Source: Methylobacterium oryzae (lineage in GTDB: Bacteria; Pseudomonadota; Alphaproteobacteria; Rhizobiales; Beijerinckiaceae). Taken from it: 64,000 nucleotides of DNA. Shown here piece after piece: positions 61,635 to 64,000 of this stretch (the first letter of the stretch is position 1; each line of letters begins with the position of its first letter). The position numbers and the translations under genes are program-made. The notes under the pieces are model-generated. The model was not told the DNA's origin and made no database searches. It saw only the letters and a program-made list of their open reading frames with translations. The DNA lies in the NCBI RefSeq assembly GCF_021398735.1, contig NZ_CP090349.1:2799001-2863000 (forward strand), written 5' to 3'.

Positions 61635-62272
61635 ACTACGTCGCGAGCGGGACCCCCGAGAACATCGCCCTCGCCCAGCAGGTGAATTCCCGCCTGCGGG
61701 CGGATTCGAGCTACGTCGCGGCCCGGGCCTTCCTGTTCCGGGCGCTGGGCTTCGGCGCCTTCGCGTGCCTCGCGGGCATCGGCGTCGGCGCGGCGGCCTA
61801 CGGCTGGGCGACCCTGAACCAGTTCGACACCGCCGCCGAGAAGATCGCCGCCGCCATGCAGGCGGCGCTCTCGGACGTGACCCTGAAGACCAAGGGCGAA
61901 GTCACGCTCACCGACAACACCCTCAAGCTCGAGGGCCTGCCCAAGGCGCCGGCGACGCCGACGCCCACCAAGGCGCAGCTCGGCAACGACGCCGCCCCGG
62001 CCTCCAAGGCCGCGGTGAACACGACCTTCACGGTGTTCAAGCAGGTGCCCTACCTCGACGGGCAGATCGTGACCGGCTGGAACTTCAAGGACAGCGCCGA
62101 GCAGCCCTACCAGCAGTACTGCTACTTCTCCCGCCGCTCCAACGAGGCGAAGGGCCAGGTCGAGATCAAGATCGACCTGGCCATGGACGGCAAGACCCTG
62201 CCGCAGCCGCAGAAGTCGGACGTCAACCTCGAGATCCTCGCCCGGAACTGCGTCTGGCACGAGAAGGGCTGA
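61631..62272 (+). CDS. Unrecognised single-pass exported-domain protein
   Basis: A 213-residue partner of the preceding gene, coupled by ATGA. The cytoplasmic N-terminus is about 35 residues. One TM helix (about 36-60; FLFRALGFGAFACLAGIGVG) is followed by a periplasmic part. That part has a Pro/Thr linker (about 102-118) and a small domain (about 128-213) with two cysteines (QQYCYFSRRS, ARNCVWHEKG) that could form a disulfide. No homologous family comes to mind. The pairing of a multi-helix coiled-coil protein with a disulfide domain suggests an envelope complex. Confidence 0.75.
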   Translation: MNYVASGTPENIALAQQVNSRLRADSSYVAARAFLFRALGFGAFACLAGIGVGAAAYGWATLNQFDTAAEKIAAAMQAALSDVTLKTKGEVTLTDNTLKLEGLPKAPATPTPTKAQLGNDAAPASKAAVNTTFTVFKQVPYLDGQIVTGWNFKDSAEQPYQQYCYFSRRSNEAKGQVEIKIDLAMDGKTLPQPQKSDVNLEILARNCVWHEKG

Positions 62273-62290
62273 GATCGCTCGCGGCGCCAC

Positions 62291-62382
62291 CGTCCTTGCG
62301 AGCGAAGCGAAGCAATCCAGGGTAGCGCCCCGCCTCCGAACGTCCCGCTGCTCTGGGTCACTTCGCTTCGCTCGTGATGACG
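62291..62382. repeat. REP-like palindromic element, copy 3
   Basis: Arms 62291-62315 and 62358-62382 pair imperfectly (a few mismatches) and share the GCGAGCGAAGCGAAGC core with copies 1 and 2. It lies directly after the unknown operon and may terminate it. Confidence 0.8.
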
Positions 62383-62505
62383 GCGTGGACCATCGGGCGG
62401 GCGCATCAGCCGGCACCGACTGGGACGGCCGGACGGGGACGGCGCTTGCGGCCCGGCGGCGCGGCGCGCTACCCCTTGGCCCGAGCCCCTCTCTCCGAGA
62501 CCGCG

Positions 62506-63357
62506 ATGCGCTTTTCCGGAACCGAGACCTACGTCGCGACCCCCGACCTCACCGCGGCGGTCAACGCCGCCGTGGTCCTGGAGCGGCCGCTCCTCGTGAA
62601 GGGCGAGCCCGGGACCGGCAAGACCGTGCTGGCCGAAGAGATCGCCAAGGGCTTGGGCGCGCCGCTGATCGTCTGGAACATCAAGTCGACCACCAAGGCG
62701 CAGCAGGGGCTCTACGAGTACGACGCGGTCTCGCGCCTGCGCGACTCCCAGCTCGGCGACCCTCGGGTCTCGGACATCTCCAACTACATCCGGCGCGGCA
62801 AGCTCTGGGAGGCGTTCACCGCGCCCGAGCGCCCGGTCCTGCTCATCGACGAGATCGACAAGGCCGATATCGAGTTCCCCAACGACCTGCTGACCGAACT
62901 CGACCGGATGGAGTTCCACGTCTACGAGACCGGCGAGACCGTGAAGGCCGTGCGCCGGCCGATCGTGATCATCACGTCGAACAACGAGAAGGAGTTGCCG
63001 GACGCGTTCCTGCGCCGCTGCTTCTTCCACTACATCAAGTTCCCCGATTCCGAGACGCTGCAGCGCATCGTCGACGTCCACTATCCGGGCATCAAGCACC
63101 GCCTCGTCGAGGAGGCCCTGCGGACCTTCCTGGCGATGCGCGAGGTCCCGGGCCTCAAGAAGAAGCCCTCGACCTCGGAGCTGCTCGACTGGCTGAAGCT
63201 CCTCGTCTCCGAGGACATCACCCCCGAGACCCTGCGCGAGCAGGACGGCCGCAAGCTGATCCCGCCGCTGCACGGGGCGCTCCTGAAGAACGAGCAGGAT
63301 GTCAGCCTGTTCGAGAAGCTGGCCTTCATGATGCGCCGGGACCAGCGCGGCGGCTGA
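62506..63357 (+). CDS. MoxR family AAA+ ATPase
   Basis: A 283-residue ATPase of the MoxR/CbbQ type. Walker A is VKGEPGTGKTVLAEEI, Walker B is PVLLIDEIDKAD, sensor 1 is IVIITSNNEKELPDAFLRRC, and RCFFHYIKFPD follows. Family members act with VWA proteins to insert metals or assemble enzymes. The likely partner is the CoxE-like protein encoded at 56238-57413. ATG 62506 (MRFSGTETYVA) matches relatives. 65 bases separate it from the dehydrogenase gene. Confidence 0.93.
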   Translation: MRFSGTETYVATPDLTAAVNAAVVLERPLLVKGEPGTGKTVLAEEIAKGLGAPLIVWNIKSTTKAQQGLYEYDAVSRLRDSQLGDPRVSDISNYIRRGKLWEAFTAPERPVLLIDEIDKADIEFPNDLLTELDRMEFHVYETGETVKAVRRPIVIITSNNEKELPDAFLRRCFFHYIKFPDSETLQRIVDVHYPGIKHRLVEEALRTFLAMREVPGLKKKPSTSELLDWLKLLVSEDITPETLREQDGRKLIPPLHGALLKNEQDVSLFEKLAFMMRRDQRGG

Positions 63358-63421
63358 GGCCGGACGGACGACCCGAGGATTCCCGCGAGAGGAGCCCGGG
63401 GCAGGGACAGGAGCGTGCGGC

Positions 63422-64000
63422 ATGGGCGAGATCGCGATCGTCGGCGGCGGCGTGATGGGGCACGGCATCGCCCTGGTGCTGGCGCTCGCCGGCCACGGCG
63501 TGCGGATCACCGACACGCGGCCCGAGACCCGGGCGCGGATCCCCGGCCTGATGGAATCCGCCCTCGCGACCCTGCGGGAGGCCGGCGCCGCCCCGGAGGG
63601 CTGGGATGCCGCGCGGCTCGCCCGGGCCGTCCGGGTCGAGGCGGCGCTCGACGCGGCGGTCTCGGGCGCCGGCCTCGTGATCGAGGCGATCACCGAGAAC
63701 CCGGAGGCCAAGCGCGCGCTCTTCTCCGAGCTGGACCGGCTCTGCCCGGCCGACGCGATCCTCGCCAGCAACACCAGCTACCTCGACGTCTTCCCGCTGA
63801 TCCCGGAAGCCCGGCAGGCGCGGGCGCTGATCCTGCACTGGTACACGCCGCCCTACATCGTCGACCTCGTCGACGTGGTGCCGGGGCCCGGCACGGACCC
63901 GGCGGTCGTCGCCGCCATGGCCGAGTTCGTGCGCGGCCTGGGCCAGGTCCCGATCGTGCTGAAGCGCTTCATCCCGGGCTACGTCGCCAACCGCATCCAG
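63422..64000 (+). CDS. 3-hydroxyacyl-CoA dehydrogenase, NAD-binding part (right-edge partial)
   Basis: The first 193 codons of a dehydrogenase that runs off the window. The Rossmann start is MGEIAIVGGGVMGHGIALVL. The following acidic TDTRPETR would bind NAD ribose, and family features are VIEAITENPEAKRALFSELD, ILASNTSYLDVFPL and ILHWYTPPYIVDLVDVVPGP. The HWYTPP replaces the usual HFFNPP, as in divergent members acting on small or branched 3-hydroxy acids. The substrate cannot be told without the C-terminal domain. Confidence 0.87.
   Translation, partial: MGEIAIVGGGVMGHGIALVLALAGHGVRITDTRPETRARIPGLMESALATLREAGAAPEGWDAARLARAVRVEAALDAAVSGAGLVIEAITENPEAKRALFSELDRLCPADAILASNTSYLDVFPLIPEARQARALILHWYTPPYIVDLVDVVPGPGTDPAVVAAMAEFVRGLGQVPIVLKRFIPGYVANRIQ

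Overview
The window looks like a chromosomal segment of a high-GC alphaproteobacterium of the Rhizobiales (Hyphomicrobiales), most likely Methylobacterium or a close relative. The clues are very GC-rich third codon positions, a quinoprotein (PQQ) relay cluster, an imuA-imuB-dnaE2 cassette behind a GTTC-N7-GTTC type LexA box, TTAA-N7-TTAA (CtrA-type) sites, and a giant growth-pole-ring (GPR/RgsE-like) protein typical of polar-growing Rhizobiales. Genus assignment is inference; no rRNA or tRNA gene was seen. Coding density is high and nearly all of the window is ordinary chromosomal gene content.

Layout. 1-5.7 kb: SOS mutagenesis operon imuA-imuB-dnaE2 on the minus strand, with dnaE2 cut by the left edge. 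5.8-16.2 kb: secreted collagen-like protein, flavoprotein, DHA2-type exporter, TerC, a TerB/DnaJ-amidase pair, glycine-zipper lipoprotein, an orphan His-tailed UreE, a GFA-type zinc protein, an operon of three very small membrane proteins, and an SDR oxidoreductase. 16.2-20.5 kb: motility block (Cache-type MCP, a gene-poor 0.8 kb gap, motB, motA). 20.8-24.8 kb: dusA, a retropepsin-like protease, a DUF1289 protein, and divergent cobS and cobT of the cobalamin nucleotide loop. 24.9-28.4 kb: a solute-binding protein / GntR / DapA-like locus with two copies of a probable operator. 28.5-29.5 kb: queD-queC.

30-32.7 kb: a TetR-controlled triad (zinc metallohydrolase, SoxYZ-like carrier, CXXCW protein) of the PQQ quinoprotein relay type. 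32.8-40.2 kb: panB, a DUF333 protein, a class C serine hydrolase, a Nudix-related regulator, thiE-thiD, an XRE-cupin regulator and an AraC regulator. 40.4-44.3 kb: a Mla-type lipid transport operon (permease with STAS domain, ATPase, MCE protein, auxiliary lipoprotein). 44.4-47.5 kb: an MFS permease, CheZ and a DUF1489 protein. 47.6-55.0 kb: the 2,467-residue GPR-like scaffold. 55.3-64 kb: an Hpt protein, ferredoxin, VWA protein, unknown protein, KefB-type antiporter, an unrecognised two-gene membrane operon behind a perfect TTAA-N7-TTAA site, a MoxR ATPase, and a 3-hydroxyacyl-CoA dehydrogenase cut by the right edge.

Three copies of one palindromic intergenic element (REP-like) occur at 24.8, 56.1 and 62.3 kb. 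The best lead for something undescribed is the unknown operon at 60375-62272. It encodes a four-helix membrane protein with a large coiled-coil loop plus a single-pass partner with an exported domain. The CtrA-like sites in front of it, motA and cheZ suggest a link to cell-cycle or motility control.
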